Source: Flavobacteriaceae bacterium (lineage in GTDB: Bacteria > Bacteroidota > Bacteroidia > Flavobacteriales > Flavobacteriaceae). From it: a stretch of DNA of 64,000 bases. Shown here piece after piece: positions 28,724 to 38,124 of the stretch. The first letter of the stretch is position 1. Each line of letters begins with the position of its first letter. Made by a program: the position numbers and the translations under genes. The notes under the pieces are model-generated. The model saw only the letters and a list, made by a program, of their open reading frames with translations, ran no database searches and was not told the origin of the DNA. The stretch covers positions 62,001-126,000 of the forward strand of contig JAKITQ010000001.1 in the NCBI GenBank assembly GCA_021647985.1, read 5' to 3'.

Positions 28724-30106
28724 TTAAATTTCAAGATCATTGAAGGTTTCAATTAATTTATCGGAAGACGGTCTTGGTGCATTCGCATTGACTATATTTC
28801 CTTCTGGATCTATCAATATAAATCTAGGAATACCCATAATTCCGTAATCACTTACAAAATCAGATTTCCAGTCGTTCGGTGCAAATAACTGAATGCCTGA
28901 CAATTCTTTTTCTACAACCATGGTTCTCCATTTGTCATAATCTTTTTTCTTGTCAATGCTCATGCTAACAAAAGCAATATTTTTATTACGATACTTTTCT
29001 TCAGTAGATTTTAATGCAGGAATTTCAGCGATACAAGGACCACACCAGGTAGCCCAAACGTCTATATATACATATTTTCCTTTAAGGTCGTCTAAGGATG
29101 TTGTACCTCCTTTAAAATTTTCATATACAGTAAATTTAGGCGATAATTTACCTTTGCTGAGCTTTATAAGTTTATTATATTTATCTGTAATATCTTTTTT
29201 ATGTGCTTCATCTGTAGAGCTGGCCATAAATGTGTCAAAGTATTTTTGTAAATCTGAGGTATAAGAAATGCCATATTTAGCCGCACCAAATAAAAGAAAT
29301 TCTTTTATTTTTGGAGATTTTACTTCTTTTGATACTACATTTAATAAAGCTATGTCATCTTCAATATCTTTCTCTTTCGCTAGTTCACTTCCTTTTTGTC
29401 TATAATAAGTTGTTATATACCTTTTATAGGTAGGTATTTGTAATAAGTTTTCATCTTCCAAATTAAGGTCTTTTTCAAATGCATAAAAGTTGTCTGATGC
29501 ATTATAGGTTTGATCTTTTGAAATATATCTTTTATAGGGTTCATGCAATTGCAAGTTTGCCGCCCATCCGTAAGTAATAGAAGCTTGTTCAAGCGCCTTA
29601 AAGTCACGGTCTAAATTTTGTTGTTTATTTAAATAATCGGTATGTAATACTTTGAGAGAGTCCATTTTAGAAACATATTCAGCTTCATCCAAAGTTCCTA
29701 AGTATTGGTACGAATTTAATTTCCCTAAAGCTTCTTTATTCAAGTAAACTTGAGCCAAATAATTGTTTTCTTCGCTTCCATTTCCCAAATAATTTACAGA
29801 TTCATCAAATTCTTTGGTGTCTAATTTTAATTGTAAATTATACCCTGGTTTTAAATAAAAAGCTGACGTTTCATTACCATATTTAAAGGTATAATAGCCA
29901 GTATCTAAATTGTGAATAGTATCAGAAAAGGTGCCATTTTCAAGTACTGTAATTTCTTTTATTTCTTTTTCGCTGTTGCGGACGGAAAGTTTACCGCCAT
30001 CTATGTTTTCAATTTTACCGCTAAATAAAACATATTTAACTTGATCTTCTTCCTTGGAACAAGAAATTATTGAAAGTGCAATTATTACAAAAAATATTTT
30101 TTTCAT
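28724..30106 (-). CDS. TlpA-like thiol-disulfide lipoprotein (long paralog)
   Basis: The 460-residue lipoprotein has signal MKKIFFVIIALSIISC with Cys16. An N-terminal DUF4369-like domain (VLFSGKIENIDGGKLSVRN and on) is followed by a long helical middle region (about 125-315). The C-terminal thioredoxin fold has active site WATWCGPCIAE (near 352-362) and the cis-proline segment MGIPRFILID. The family acts in periplasmic thiol-disulfide exchange. The helical insertion is about 120 residues longer than in the paralog downstream. A strong hairpin terminator follows. Client proteins are unknown. Confidence 0.87.
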   Translation of the reverse strand: MKKIFFVIIALSIISCSKEEDQVKYVLFSGKIENIDGGKLSVRNSEKEIKEITVLENGTFSDTIHNLDTGYYTFKYGNETSAFYLKPGYNLQLKLDTKEFDESVNYLGNGSEENNYLAQVYLNKEALGKLNSYQYLGTLDEAEYVSKMDSLKVLHTDYLNKQQNLDRDFKALEQASITYGWAANLQLHEPYKRYISKDQTYNASDNFYAFEKDLNLEDENLLQIPTYKRYITTYYRQKGSELAKEKDIEDDIALLNVVSKEVKSPKIKEFLLFGAAKYGISYTSDLQKYFDTFMASSTDEAHKKDITDKYNKLIKLSKGKLSPKFTVYENFKGGTTSLDDLKGKYVYIDVWATWCGPCIAEIPALKSTEEKYRNKNIAFVSMSIDKKKDYDKWRTMVVEKELSGIQLFAPNDWKSDFVSDYGIMGIPRFILIDPEGNIVNANAPRPSSDKLIETFNDLEI

Positions 30107-30199
30107 TATTAAGAATTAATGTTAGTTTTCAAAAATAATATTAAAATTTAAATGGACAATCTTTTTGGATCTAATTCTTCTTTTGTTGGAAATTTATAT

Positions 30200-31927
30200 T
30201 TATTCCACTTTAATTATTTTACTAATGGAAACTGGTAAACCATTTTCATTAAACCCCTCAATACAAATTTCAAAATCACCTTTTAGATCTGATGTATAAA
30301 AAGAATAACTAGAATCTTTATTTAAATTAAAATTTGGTTCCCACACCAACTGTGACCTATAATCGGGTATTCTATCTAAGTTATTACTTGAATCATAAAC
30401 TTGATTAAAATATTTCTTTTTTTCTATGGGTTTGAAGAGTTTTATCTTTTTTCCAACATGCATTACTGGTAGTTTATTGTAATTACCATCAAAGGTTTCT
30501 AAGAGTATGATTCCTTCAAAAACTTGCGATCCATATACATATTGTTCATTTACAAGACTGATTTTTTTAATACTACTCGATTTAGAATTGACAATATCAT
30601 TGTGATTTTGTACAAAAATACCATCAACCAATAACAATGATTTTAAACTCGACTCTACATTATCATCATATACTCTAACATGAATGAAAAAATCTTCTTT
30701 AGATTTTCTGATGGAAGCTTGTTCAATTACTTCTAAAATAGTTTCTTTAACCGTTGAAAATCTAGTATAATCATCGAGTATATATTCGTAAGTAGGTTTG
30801 TTAAAAAATGGAGGTGTAATTTTAATATTTACCAAGCTGTCTTGTTTAACATCAGCATAGGCATTTTCTATTTGATTTGATATACTATGTTGTAATATTA
30901 ATTTATCAATAGCTGGAGTTATGATAAATTGTTCAAAATTTAATGTGCTATAATCTAATGCAGCAGGTTCTGTAAAGTTAAAATCATATTGATCTTTATG
31001 CTTATCAATAATTTGAATTAGAGCATTTTTATTTTCATATTCTCTTATTAAATTGAAATAAAAAACACCTAATTTATTTGTATTGGACACTTTAAATATA
31101 TAATTTTTACCAGGTATTGATAGTGCTACTTTTATATTTTCAGCTGGTTTATTAGTATCTTTAAAAAACACTTTCCCCATAAGCATTTCTCCTCTTAACT
31201 CAGGAATTACAATGTTTGATTTATTTGTATTTGTTCGAATATTTTCTTTTTGAGAATTAGATATAGCAAATTGTATGGCTGTATTTCTTTTTGGTGTTTT
31301 TAAAGGTTCTATTTTTTTTACTGAAATTGAATAATTACCTTTTGTAGAATTCATAAGATCATCAAGTGCAATGGTTACTTTATCTCTTGATCCGAACGTC
31401 GTTCCATTAGTGTTCAATTTTGAAATTGACTTGTCAATTTTACCTTTTTCAAGAGTTACAGTTTTTACACTAACCTCTTTCTCGTTTGGAAGTATATTTT
31501 TTTGATCACTTTGAAAAGGGTTTATAATACTAATGTCATTTTGGTAAAAATTATCTATGCTTGTATTTTTCATCCATTGGGTATAGGCAATAATTTTATA
31601 ATTTCCTGATAGTACTGAGCTTGGTATAAAAAAATCACCTTGTCCAACACCATAATCAAGAGTAATTTTATGTTTAAAAATTTCATTACTTTCACTATTC
31701 ACCAGTACAACATAAGCAATTTTGCTAAAATCACTCAATTTATCGGTTACGTCATTCAAACAATATACTTTGTAGTAGATGTATTCACCAGTTAGAAAAA
31801 ACGTATCATTGTGATGTAAATAGATTTTCTCTTGCGGAATTTTAATAGGCTCTATTGCATTTATAGTTTGACTATAAGAATAAATATGAATAGATACTGC
31901 AATAATAAACAAAATTGTTTTTTTCAT
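30200..31927 (-). CDS. Secreted MG2/macroglobulin-like protein of the TonB operon
   Basis: I choose the ATG at 31927 (MKKTILFIIAVSIHIYSYSQ), a clean signal peptide that avoids overlap with the DUF4249 gene; this gives 575 residues. The start of the mature chain (IPQEKIYLHHNDTFFLTGEYIYYKVY, then a GNYKIIAYTQWMKN strand) has the form of an alpha-2-macroglobulin MG2 domain. FKDTNKPAENIKVALSIPGK near 265 looks like a second Ig-like repeat. It lacks the thioester motif. It is the last gene of the receptor/DUF4249 operon, 14 bp after the second DUF4249 stop, so it probably works at the outer membrane with them. Exact role unknown. Confidence 0.65.
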   Translation of the reverse strand: MKKTILFIIAVSIHIYSYSQTINAIEPIKIPQEKIYLHHNDTFFLTGEYIYYKVYCLNDVTDKLSDFSKIAYVVLVNSESNEIFKHKITLDYGVGQGDFFIPSSVLSGNYKIIAYTQWMKNTSIDNFYQNDISIINPFQSDQKNILPNEKEVSVKTVTLEKGKIDKSISKLNTNGTTFGSRDKVTIALDDLMNSTKGNYSISVKKIEPLKTPKRNTAIQFAISNSQKENIRTNTNKSNIVIPELRGEMLMGKVFFKDTNKPAENIKVALSIPGKNYIFKVSNTNKLGVFYFNLIREYENKNALIQIIDKHKDQYDFNFTEPAALDYSTLNFEQFIITPAIDKLILQHSISNQIENAYADVKQDSLVNIKITPPFFNKPTYEYILDDYTRFSTVKETILEVIEQASIRKSKEDFFIHVRVYDDNVESSLKSLLLVDGIFVQNHNDIVNSKSSSIKKISLVNEQYVYGSQVFEGIILLETFDGNYNKLPVMHVGKKIKLFKPIEKKKYFNQVYDSSNNLDRIPDYRSQLVWEPNFNLNKDSSYSFYTSDLKGDFEICIEGFNENGLPVSISKIIKVE

Positions 31928-31941
31928 AATTTTAAAATTAA

Positions 31942-33156
31942 TTATTCTATCCAAAATTCAGGTATTTCACTTGATCCTAATTGCGTACAATCACCACAAG
32001 CTTTTGGTACAGTTTTATAAGGGCCTTCTTTTCTGCCCGGATTCAAATTATCTTCTAAAAATTTAACTCTTCCTTCTCGAATTGAATGTAATAATACTGT
32101 ATTACCTCCATCGTTATAAAAAGGTGGGCTAGTTACTCGACAATCTATAAAATAAGGAGGAAGGTCTTCGTTAGGAAAAAAGTCTGTATAATTAAAAAAA
32201 ATTCTTTTTTCAGAAACGGAAGTCATTTCAAAAAAACCTAAAACCATTTCACTTTTATTATCAACGGAAAAAATATTACTATTGATAAACCCAGGTTGAA
32301 TTTGAGCAAACAAACTACTTGATCCAGACAATTGATTCAAAATATCATAATAAGTATAAGCTTCTAAAGATTGTACATATTGTTTTACTAAAATACTATA
32401 TCTACTTGATATAATTGCATCATCTGCAGATATGCTTCTCACTATAAATTCGGATACTCTATCTTCACTTAAATCTGTTGTTGATATTTGAATAATACTA
32501 TTGGATATAACAGAATTATAGCATATTCTTTCATCTCTAGACCTTGGACCAAAACCGGGTGCCGCCAAATCATTTCCTTCATCATCTTGTAAAACAACAA
32601 AATCCAGATTTGTCCAATTTGGTGCTATAATTTTATAGGTCTCCTCATATACATATCGGTAATAATTAGAATTTCTATTAGTATCATAACTTTCAATCTT
32701 AATATGCATAACTTCATTGCCAAAATTATTGGTATCTCGTGTGGCATATAGGTTATCAATTTGAGTTTCGTTGGTTAATTGTATATTGGCCGTGACATAT
32801 TTTTTACTGTCGCTTGTGGTTATAATCAGTTGGTAATCCGTATTTATAACTGCTTTAAATTTAATGTTTGAGGTATAAACACCAGGTTCACCTTCCGTAA
32901 AAAGGTAATTATTACCTGCATTGTCTACAATATTAACAACAGCATTAGATTCTAATTTTGGCCCTTCCTCCTCAAATTTAAAAGTTCGTGTTAAAAAAAT
33001 TTCGTGATATTTGAACGCATTGGTGATACTTGCTTCAACAACTAAGGCATCTACAAATACTAATTGCTCATCTATATCAAAAGGCTCAGTACATTTTGAT
33101 GTTATCAAACCAATTGTAAATAAAAAAATTATATATAATATTTTATTTTTTTTCAT
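31942..33156 (-). CDS. DUF4249 outer-membrane lipoprotein, copy 2
   Basis: The 404-residue lipoprotein has signal MKKNKILYIIFLFTIGLITSKC with Cys22. The beginning CTEPFDIDEQLVFVDALVVEASITN and Ig-like strands (NAVVNIVDNAGNNYLFTEGEPGVY) match the DUF4249 family, which in Bacteroidota is encoded beside TonB-dependent receptors. It probably acts as a cell-surface partner of the receptor. It is a tandem paralog of the gene just upstream (6 bp apart). Long blocks such as RYSILVKQYVQSLEAYTYY are identical, while the C-termini diverge before the shared ending ACGDCTQLGSSEIPEFWIE. Both copies keep two CxxC-like cysteines at the C-terminus. Confidence 0.87.
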   Translation of the reverse strand: MKKNKILYIIFLFTIGLITSKCTEPFDIDEQLVFVDALVVEASITNAFKYHEIFLTRTFKFEEEGPKLESNAVVNIVDNAGNNYLFTEGEPGVYTSNIKFKAVINTDYQLIITTSDSKKYVTANIQLTNETQIDNLYATRDTNNFGNEVMHIKIESYDTNRNSNYYRYVYEETYKIIAPNWTNLDFVVLQDDEGNDLAAPGFGPRSRDERICYNSVISNSIIQISTTDLSEDRVSEFIVRSISADDAIISSRYSILVKQYVQSLEAYTYYDILNQLSGSSSLFAQIQPGFINSNIFSVDNKSEMVLGFFEMTSVSEKRIFFNYTDFFPNEDLPPYFIDCRVTSPPFYNDGGNTVLLHSIREGRVKFLEDNLNPGRKEGPYKTVPKACGDCTQLGSSEIPEFWIE

Positions 33157-33162
33157 AGGTGT

Positions 33163-34380
33163 TTAATCAATCCAAAATTCGGGTTTTTCACTTGTTCCTA
33201 GCGCTGTACAATGACCACAAGCTGTTGGTACCACTAAAAAAGGTCCTTCATTGACAGGAGCATTTATATTTTCTTCCCAATAAACAACTTGTTCTTCCTG
33301 AATCGCTTCTATCAAAGGAAACCGTGGTGGTGCACCTTTTACAAGTACAGGAGCTATCTCTTCGCAATCTACAAAGTACTGAGGGAAGGTCGCACTTGGA
33401 AAAAAATCTGTATAATTAAAAAATAATCTTTTTTCTGATACAGACGTTAATTCAAAAAACCCCAAAACCTTTTCATTTTTGTTATCTAAAGCATATATGT
33501 TACTGTTGATAAAACCTGGCTGAATTTGTGAAAATAAACTGGAAGAACCAGACAATTGGTTGAGTATATTATAATAAGTATATGCCTCTAATGATTGCAC
33601 ATATTGCTTAACTAAAATACTGTATCTGTGTGAAATAATAGCATCATCAATTGGAATATTTCTAACTGAAAATTTAGAAACCCTATCTTCTGCAAGGTCT
33701 GTAGTAGAAATTTGAGTGATTGCATTAGACAAAACTGTATTGTAACAAACCTTTTCATCATTAGACCTTGGAACCAATCCTGGCAAGGGTAGTATATTGC
33801 CATCATCATTGGTTAAAATAATAAAATCCTGATTAACCCAATTTGGAGCAACAATTTTATACGTTTCTTCGTATTCGTAGCGATAATAATTTGAATTGCG
33901 ATTTGCGTCGTAACTATCAACAAAAACAGACATGACTTCAGAGCCTATACTATTAGTTTCACGTGAGGCATAAAGGTTGTCTATTTGCGTTGTATTTGAT
34001 AATTGTTTGTTAGTAGTAGCATATTCTTTACCATCATTTAAAGTGATAAATAATTGATAATCAACATTTGAAACAGCTTCAAATTTTGTGGTAGAAAAAT
34101 ACACGCCAGGATCATTTTCAGTGAATATATAGGTGTTATTAGCACTATCAATAATATTTACGCTGGCGTTAGATTCTGCTTTTGGGCCCTCATCTTCAAA
34201 ACGAAAAGTTCTGCTTAGTATTATTTTTTGATATTTATACTCGTTGGTAATACTTGCTTCAATAACAATAACATCTTCAAAAGATAATTGGTCATCAATA
34301 TCAATAAGTTCCGTACAACTAAATACAAATACGCTTAGTAGAGAAATGAATATAATGTAAATTGTTTTAAAAATGTTCAT
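33163..34380 (-). CDS. DUF4249 outer-membrane lipoprotein, copy 1
   Basis: The 405-residue lipoprotein has a signal ending SVFVFSC (Cys22) and the DUF4249 opening CTELIDIDDQLSFEDVIVIE. It is the tandem paralog of the following gene, sharing long identical stretches in the middle (LVKQYVQSLEAYTYYNILNQ). The region before the C-terminal ACGHCTALGTSEKPEFWID is variable. It lies 22 bp after the TonB receptor stop. Family members are inferred surface lipoproteins that cooperate with a TonB receptor. The ligand is unknown. The pair may have diverged to bind different molecules. Confidence 0.87.
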   Translation of the reverse strand: MNIFKTIYIIFISLLSVFVFSCTELIDIDDQLSFEDVIVIEASITNEYKYQKIILSRTFRFEDEGPKAESNASVNIIDSANNTYIFTENDPGVYFSTTKFEAVSNVDYQLFITLNDGKEYATTNKQLSNTTQIDNLYASRETNSIGSEVMSVFVDSYDANRNSNYYRYEYEETYKIVAPNWVNQDFIILTNDDGNILPLPGLVPRSNDEKVCYNTVLSNAITQISTTDLAEDRVSKFSVRNIPIDDAIISHRYSILVKQYVQSLEAYTYYNILNQLSGSSSLFSQIQPGFINSNIYALDNKNEKVLGFFELTSVSEKRLFFNYTDFFPSATFPQYFVDCEEIAPVLVKGAPPRFPLIEAIQEEQVVYWEENINAPVNEGPFLVVPTACGHCTALGTSEKPEFWID

Positions 34381-34402
34381 AGTTTTTTGTTATAAAAAAA
34401 TA

Positions 34403-37156
34403 TTAAAATCTAAAGTTGTAAGTTATTGTTGGTACAGGTACAGCAAAAATAGAACTTTGATAAGCTTTTATTTCTCCATTTTCTGTTACAAAGAAAACTG
34501 AAAATGGGTTGTTTCTTCCTAAGACATTGTATACAGATATATTCCAAAAACTATGTGCTAATTTTTTAATTTTATGATTACCTTCAATATTAATTCCGAG
34601 ATCTAAACGATAATAATCAGGTATTCTAAATTCATTTCTATTGCTATAAAAAACATATTGCGAATTGTTAAACACATAATTACCAACAGGGAAGGTAACT
34701 GGCCGCCCTGTTTGGTAAATAAAATTCATTGAAAAACTATAGCGTTTGGTTAATTTATAATTTGCCACTATACTAAAGTCATGCGGCTTGTCAAAGTTAG
34801 AAGGAAAAAAATCACCATTATTAACACGTTCTACATCAAATTCACTATCTAATTTAATTAAAGACCGTGAATATGTATAACCTATCCATCCATTAAGTTT
34901 TCCTTTATTCTTTTTAATTAATAACTCAACACCATAAGCCTTGCCTTCTCCCTGTAAAACTTCTGTTTCAATTCTTTCATTTAATAATAAATCGGATCCT
35001 ACTTTATAATCTAAAATATTATCAGATAATTTATAGTAACCCTCTAAACTTAATTCATAAACGTTTCCGTCTATATTTTTAAATAAGCCAAGAGAAAATT
35101 GCTTGGCTTGTTGTGGTTTGATATTTGAATCTGATAATTTCCAAGTATCCATTGGTGTTGCAGTGGTATTGGTTGTTAATGAATGAATAAATTGATAATT
35201 ATTATTATAACTAGCTTTAACAGAAAAGCTTGGAGTAAAAGAATAGCGGGCAGAAACTCTTACTTCTGGACCTCCATAAGTTTCAACAACTTCATTATTG
35301 CCATAAGATTTCGTATCAGTCAATGTGGCATCATTCTTTGGTAAACCATCAATATAAATATTTTGGGTAGTCTCTCCAAGAAATGCATAGAAAGAATAGC
35401 GAAACCCTAAACTAACAGAGAAATTCTCGCTAACATCAAAATTATCAGAAATAAATATTGCTGATTCTAAGGCTTTTTCACCTTGAATATTTGTAGGTGT
35501 GACTATTGATTCACTTCCAATAGGCGTAATGTTTCCTGGGGTGTTATTATACAATTTACTCGACAATCCGTAATTAAAAGAATGCTGATCATTGAGTTTA
35601 TAATTCATTATTAATTTAGCTTCTGTTTCTTGAACTTTATAATTAAGATCAAAATTTCTATTTGCATTACTATCAAATTCTATATTAAAATCATAATTAC
35701 TATTTGCTATGATTAAACTTCCTCTGTTTTTTTCATTAAATATATGGTTCCACTTCAATGAAAAAAGAGTATTGCTGTAACTGAAAGTAGAGTCAGATGA
35801 AACACTAAATACATCTTTGCTGTAATACCCTGTTGTTTCGATATTATTTTTTTCATTTATTTGATGATTGTATTTGGCAATAATGTCATAAAATGATGCC
35901 TCACTATTTTGTAATGATTCTTCATCTAGTCGTTTTAATATCCAATCAGAATATGTTGCTCTACCACCAATTATTAAGGATGCTTTTTCTTGAACTACTG
36001 GAATTTCTAAAGTTAAATTACTGGTTACTGGCCCTACAGCTCCCTCGCCTGAAAATTTTTCTTTGTTTCCAATTTTTGTGTTTATTTCAAATACCGAAGA
36101 AAGTCTACCACCGTATTCTGCAGGAATACTTCCTTTGTAAATATTCAAATCTCCTGTGGTATATGGGTTTAACGCCGAAAATATTCCGAAAAAATGTGTT
36201 GGATTATAAATAACAGCATTATCTAAAAGCATTAAATTTTGATCAGCATTTCCGCCCCTTACGTTAAAACCTGATGTTCCTTCTCCTGCTGTTGAAATAC
36301 CAGGTAAGGTTGTAGCAACTTTTAAAACATCTCTTTCACCCAATACCAAAGGAATGTTCTTTATATCTTTAACTTGAATTTGTGTGATTCCGGTAATTGC
36401 TTCTTTAACGTTTTTGTCTTTATCTGCATCGATAATCACTTCATCAAGAAGCTCCAAATTTTCAGCTAGTTTAAAGTTGTAAACGCCATCGCTATAAATA
36501 ATAATTCTTTTTTTTAGGTTTTCAATACCTAAAGATTTGATTTCAATATTATTAATACCGCTAGGTATTTTGATAGAGTAGAAGCCATCAATATCAGATA
36601 CTGCATTGATGTTTTTATCCGGAACCGAGAGAACAAGGTTAGGTATCGGTTCTCCTGTAACATTATTTTTTACATACCCTGATAAGCTATATGTTTTTTT
36701 CTTTAAGCTTTTATTTTCTTTACCAATACGAATGGTTTCAACACTTGATTTTTTTGTAGAAGCCTTTACAGCATAAAAAACTGGATTGGGACTATCTTTT
36801 ACAATATCATCCTCTTTATTTAAATTAAAAAAACCTTTAGGTAAGCTATCGTATATTAAATTATTTAGCGTTAATATTATTTTATTATCTTCTGATATAT
36901 AAAAATTGATAACAGTATCGTTAAAAATATCGTTTAAGATTACACGTAAAGAAATATTCGAATAAACACCAGATACAGGCTTGTCATCTAGCCATTCTTC
37001 TACAAAATAAAATGTATAATTCGTTTTGCTTTCTATTTGTTTTAAAACATCAATTTTAAGTATTTCATTAAACTTAATGGTAATCTTATCTTCTTTTTTT
37101 TGACTGTGAACCAGTTGGATACTTAAAGAGAGAAGTATAAACAGTAGTTTTTTCAT
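34403..37156 (-). CDS. TonB-dependent receptor with STN and carboxypeptidase-like domains
   Basis: The 917-residue outer-membrane receptor has a signal peptide (to about 18), then an STN domain (about 25-115, KTNYTFYFVEEWLDDKPVSG), which usually talks to an anti-sigma factor or TonB. A CarboxypepD_reg-like domain follows (about 154-230, YSLSGYVKNNVTGEPIPNLV). The plug (about 240-360) contains GFNVRGGNADQNLMLLDNAV, and a 22-strand-type barrel ends in YNFRF. It takes up an unknown ligand using TonB energy. It lies between a small secreted protein (20 bp upstream) and two DUF4249 lipoproteins. An STN domain without adjacent FecI/FecR genes is notable. Confidence 0.92.
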   Translation of the reverse strand: MKKLLFILLSLSIQLVHSQKKEDKITIKFNEILKIDVLKQIESKTNYTFYFVEEWLDDKPVSGVYSNISLRVILNDIFNDTVINFYISEDNKIILTLNNLIYDSLPKGFFNLNKEDDIVKDSPNPVFYAVKASTKKSSVETIRIGKENKSLKKKTYSLSGYVKNNVTGEPIPNLVLSVPDKNINAVSDIDGFYSIKIPSGINNIEIKSLGIENLKKRIIIYSDGVYNFKLAENLELLDEVIIDADKDKNVKEAITGITQIQVKDIKNIPLVLGERDVLKVATTLPGISTAGEGTSGFNVRGGNADQNLMLLDNAVIYNPTHFFGIFSALNPYTTGDLNIYKGSIPAEYGGRLSSVFEINTKIGNKEKFSGEGAVGPVTSNLTLEIPVVQEKASLIIGGRATYSDWILKRLDEESLQNSEASFYDIIAKYNHQINEKNNIETTGYYSKDVFSVSSDSTFSYSNTLFSLKWNHIFNEKNRGSLIIANSNYDFNIEFDSNANRNFDLNYKVQETEAKLIMNYKLNDQHSFNYGLSSKLYNNTPGNITPIGSESIVTPTNIQGEKALESAIFISDNFDVSENFSVSLGFRYSFYAFLGETTQNIYIDGLPKNDATLTDTKSYGNNEVVETYGGPEVRVSARYSFTPSFSVKASYNNNYQFIHSLTTNTTATPMDTWKLSDSNIKPQQAKQFSLGLFKNIDGNVYELSLEGYYKLSDNILDYKVGSDLLLNERIETEVLQGEGKAYGVELLIKKNKGKLNGWIGYTYSRSLIKLDSEFDVERVNNGDFFPSNFDKPHDFSIVANYKLTKRYSFSMNFIYQTGRPVTFPVGNYVFNNSQYVFYSNRNEFRIPDYYRLDLGINIEGNHKIKKLAHSFWNISVYNVLGRNNPFSVFFVTENGEIKAYQSSIFAVPVPTITYNFRF

Positions 37157-37176
37157 TAGTTGGTTTTTTTAAGGTT

Positions 37177-37905
37177 TTAACTACTTATTTGTTTGCTTAA
37201 TTGAATCAGAAACATTTCATAATTTGATTTTAATAAAAGTCTATTTTTTTTATAAAAGCTGTTGATTGTTTTTTTATGATTTGGAAATAACTTTGTTAAA
37301 TCTGATTTTGAATCAATCAAATAATAACTTCTTTCATTGTAGATATAAAAAGTGTCTTTATTTTTGAATTCACTAAATATTATTTTTTTTTCATAATGTT
37401 TAATTCTAAATTTTGAATGTTTTTTATAAATAATTAGATCAGCAGCACGATACGAAATTTGGTAAAAACCTTGGATTAAAGTTGAAGAATTATGCACCTC
37501 ATGCTCAAAAAGATTCACGAATTTTTTATTGTTTAAAGTAAAACTTTCTACAAATTCATTTATTAATTGAAAGATACTATTCCCAGATTTGGTTTGAAGA
37601 TTTATTAGAACCTGATCCTCATAAAGGTCATATTTTAATTCAATATTATAATAAGTCTGATTTTTATAAACAATTTTCCCTTTGATAAAATTTGGGCTTT
37701 GATAAAATTTATGTTTTCCGTTTTTTACTCGATAAAGCTCTTTATAACGGATACCGTTATATAAGTCAGTGTTTTCAATTCCTACCTGATTATCAAACCA
37801 GTTATAGTAGTTTTCTTGACTCACATTTTGTTGACCATGCAATGTCAAAGAAGTGGCAAACAAAAAAAATACTATTATAATAGGACTAAGGTGCTTGTAA
37901 TTCAA
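37177..37905 (-). CDS. Secreted protein of unknown function, first gene of receptor operon
   Basis: The 242-residue protein has a signal peptide (LSPIIIVFFLFATSLTLHGQ). The mature chain is rich in Tyr, Lys and Phe with alternating strands (FIKGKIVYKNQTYYNIELKY, RSYYLIDSKSDLTKLFP), ending in a helical tail (SFYKKNRLLLKSNYEMFLIQ). I do not recognise the family. It is the first gene of the TonB receptor/DUF4249 operon, 20 bp before the receptor, so a periplasmic or surface accessory role in the same system is likely. A TATATTCG box about 40 bp upstream is close to the -7 consensus. Confidence 0.65.
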   Translation of the reverse strand: MNYKHLSPIIIVFFLFATSLTLHGQQNVSQENYYNWFDNQVGIENTDLYNGIRYKELYRVKNGKHKFYQSPNFIKGKIVYKNQTYYNIELKYDLYEDQVLINLQTKSGNSIFQLINEFVESFTLNNKKFVNLFEHEVHNSSTLIQGFYQISYRAADLIIYKKHSKFRIKHYEKKIIFSEFKNKDTFYIYNERSYYLIDSKSDLTKLFPNHKKTINSFYKKNRLLLKSNYEMFLIQLSKQISS

Positions 37906-38004
37906 TAGTTCAAATTTTTTAGTTAAAAGGAAGACGAATATAGAACAAACACTTTACTAAAAAAAATGAAAAATTAAATAAGCTAAATATTATCATTGTC
38001 GTCC

Positions 38005-38035
38005 GACAAAAGACAAAAGACAAAAGACAAAAGAC
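38005..38035. repeat. 7-bp tandem repeat (GACAAAA) x4
   Basis: Four perfect copies of GACAAAA plus a partial GAC occur in the intergenic gap between two minus-strand genes. They are followed by related words (TTAAGACACAAGACG). This is a short, low-complexity tract of the kind often found in flavobacterial intergenic DNA. No function is indicated. Confidence 0.7.
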
Positions 38036-38124
38036 CGCTTCGCTTTAAGACACAAGACGTAAGGCTTGATTGTAACTTCCACAAAAACAGAAGTTTAATT
38101 TTTTTTTTTAGTAATTTAAAAAAA

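Noticed and set aside
38005-38035. GACAAAA repeats as a possible CRISPR or phase-variable tract
   Set aside because: The unit is 7 bp with no spacers, and the tract is intergenic and not within a promoter that I can define. It is an ordinary short tandem repeat.
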